The translations under genes and the position numbers were made by a program. This document shows positions 5,332 through 5,377 of a DNA stretch of 5,377 bases, piece by piece. Position 1 is the stretch's first letter; every line of letters begins with the position of its first letter. The notes beneath the pieces were generated by a model. It worked only from the letters and a program-made list of their open reading frames with translations. It searched no databases and was not told the origin of the DNA. This DNA is from an uncultured Rhodopirellula sp. (GTDB lineage: Bacteria > Planctomycetota > Planctomycetia > Pirellulales > Pirellulaceae): positions 1 to 5,377 of the forward strand of contig CAJXTM010000343.1 of the NCBI GenBank assembly GCA_913061385.1. The letters are read 5' to 3'.

Positions 5332-5377
5332 CTGTCTCTTATACACATCTCCGAGCCCACGAGACCGAGGCTGATCT
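5332..5377 (-). other. Nextera (Tn5) i7 sequencing adapter, right end - artefact
   Basis: This is the exact inverted copy of positions 2-47. The mosaic end is CTGTCTCTTATACACATCT at 5332-5350. The read-2 primer portion is at 5351-5365, the index CGAGGCTG at 5366-5373, and the first bases of the P7 tail at 5374-5377. It carries the same index as the left end. It is not part of the genome and should be trimmed. Confidence 0.97.

Noticed and set aside
29..5350. A natural Tn5/IS50-like transposon bounded by 19-bp mosaic ends
   Set aside because: The ends continue into primer, index and P7 sequence, no transposase gene is present, and the hyperactive mosaic end is the standard library reagent.

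Overview
This window reads as one complete Tn5-tagmented DNA molecule. Positions 2-47 and 5332-5377 form a perfect 46-bp inverted terminal repeat. The repeat is the Illumina Nextera i7-side adapter (19-bp mosaic end, primer site, 8-base index, start of the P7 tail). Only 48-5331 (5284 bp) is biological. Both cut points fall inside genes: a tRNA on the left and a reverse-strand coding region on the right.

The organism is a bacterium. A planctomycete, perhaps of the Pirellulaceae, is my best guess but only an inference. It rests on the style of the proteins (a sodium/amino-acid symporter with a secretory-type leader and low-complexity linker, and a distinctive alkaline-phosphatase-superfamily protein), moderate GC content and weak or absent Shine-Dalgarno sequences. 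No marker gene settles it.

Layout, left to right: adapter; the 3' part of tRNA-Phe(GAA) (48-108); a leader of about 470 bp with small hairpins and no convincing gene; an AGCS-family sodium/alanine symporter (579-2420, +); 39 bp later, an alkaline-phosphatase-superfamily phosphodiesterase-like protein (2460-3737, +). A 13-bp tandem repeat (four perfect copies) starts 4 nt after its stop codon and lies between it and the convergent gene for a DusB-like tRNA-dihydrouridine synthase (3839-4879, -). A 28-bp tandem duplication sits 7 nt upstream of the dus start. Next comes an intergenic stretch with a perfect 9-bp hairpin. The last feature is the 3' end of a reverse-strand gene (5231-5331), possibly an ABC-F ATPase, cut by the right adapter.

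How the genes may work together: the symporter and the phosphodiesterase-like gene are co-directional and close enough to share a transcript, but no metabolic link is visible. dus and the truncated gene lie on the other strand. tRNA-Phe and a tRNA-modifying enzyme share the window, but nothing shows a functional link. I find no defence system, CRISPR array, phage, natural mobile element or clearly novel system. The points most worth following are the remodelled metal-ligand set of the phosphodiesterase-like protein, the unusual N-terminus of the symporter, the three tandem repeats, and the adapter ends that could be mistaken for transposon termini.
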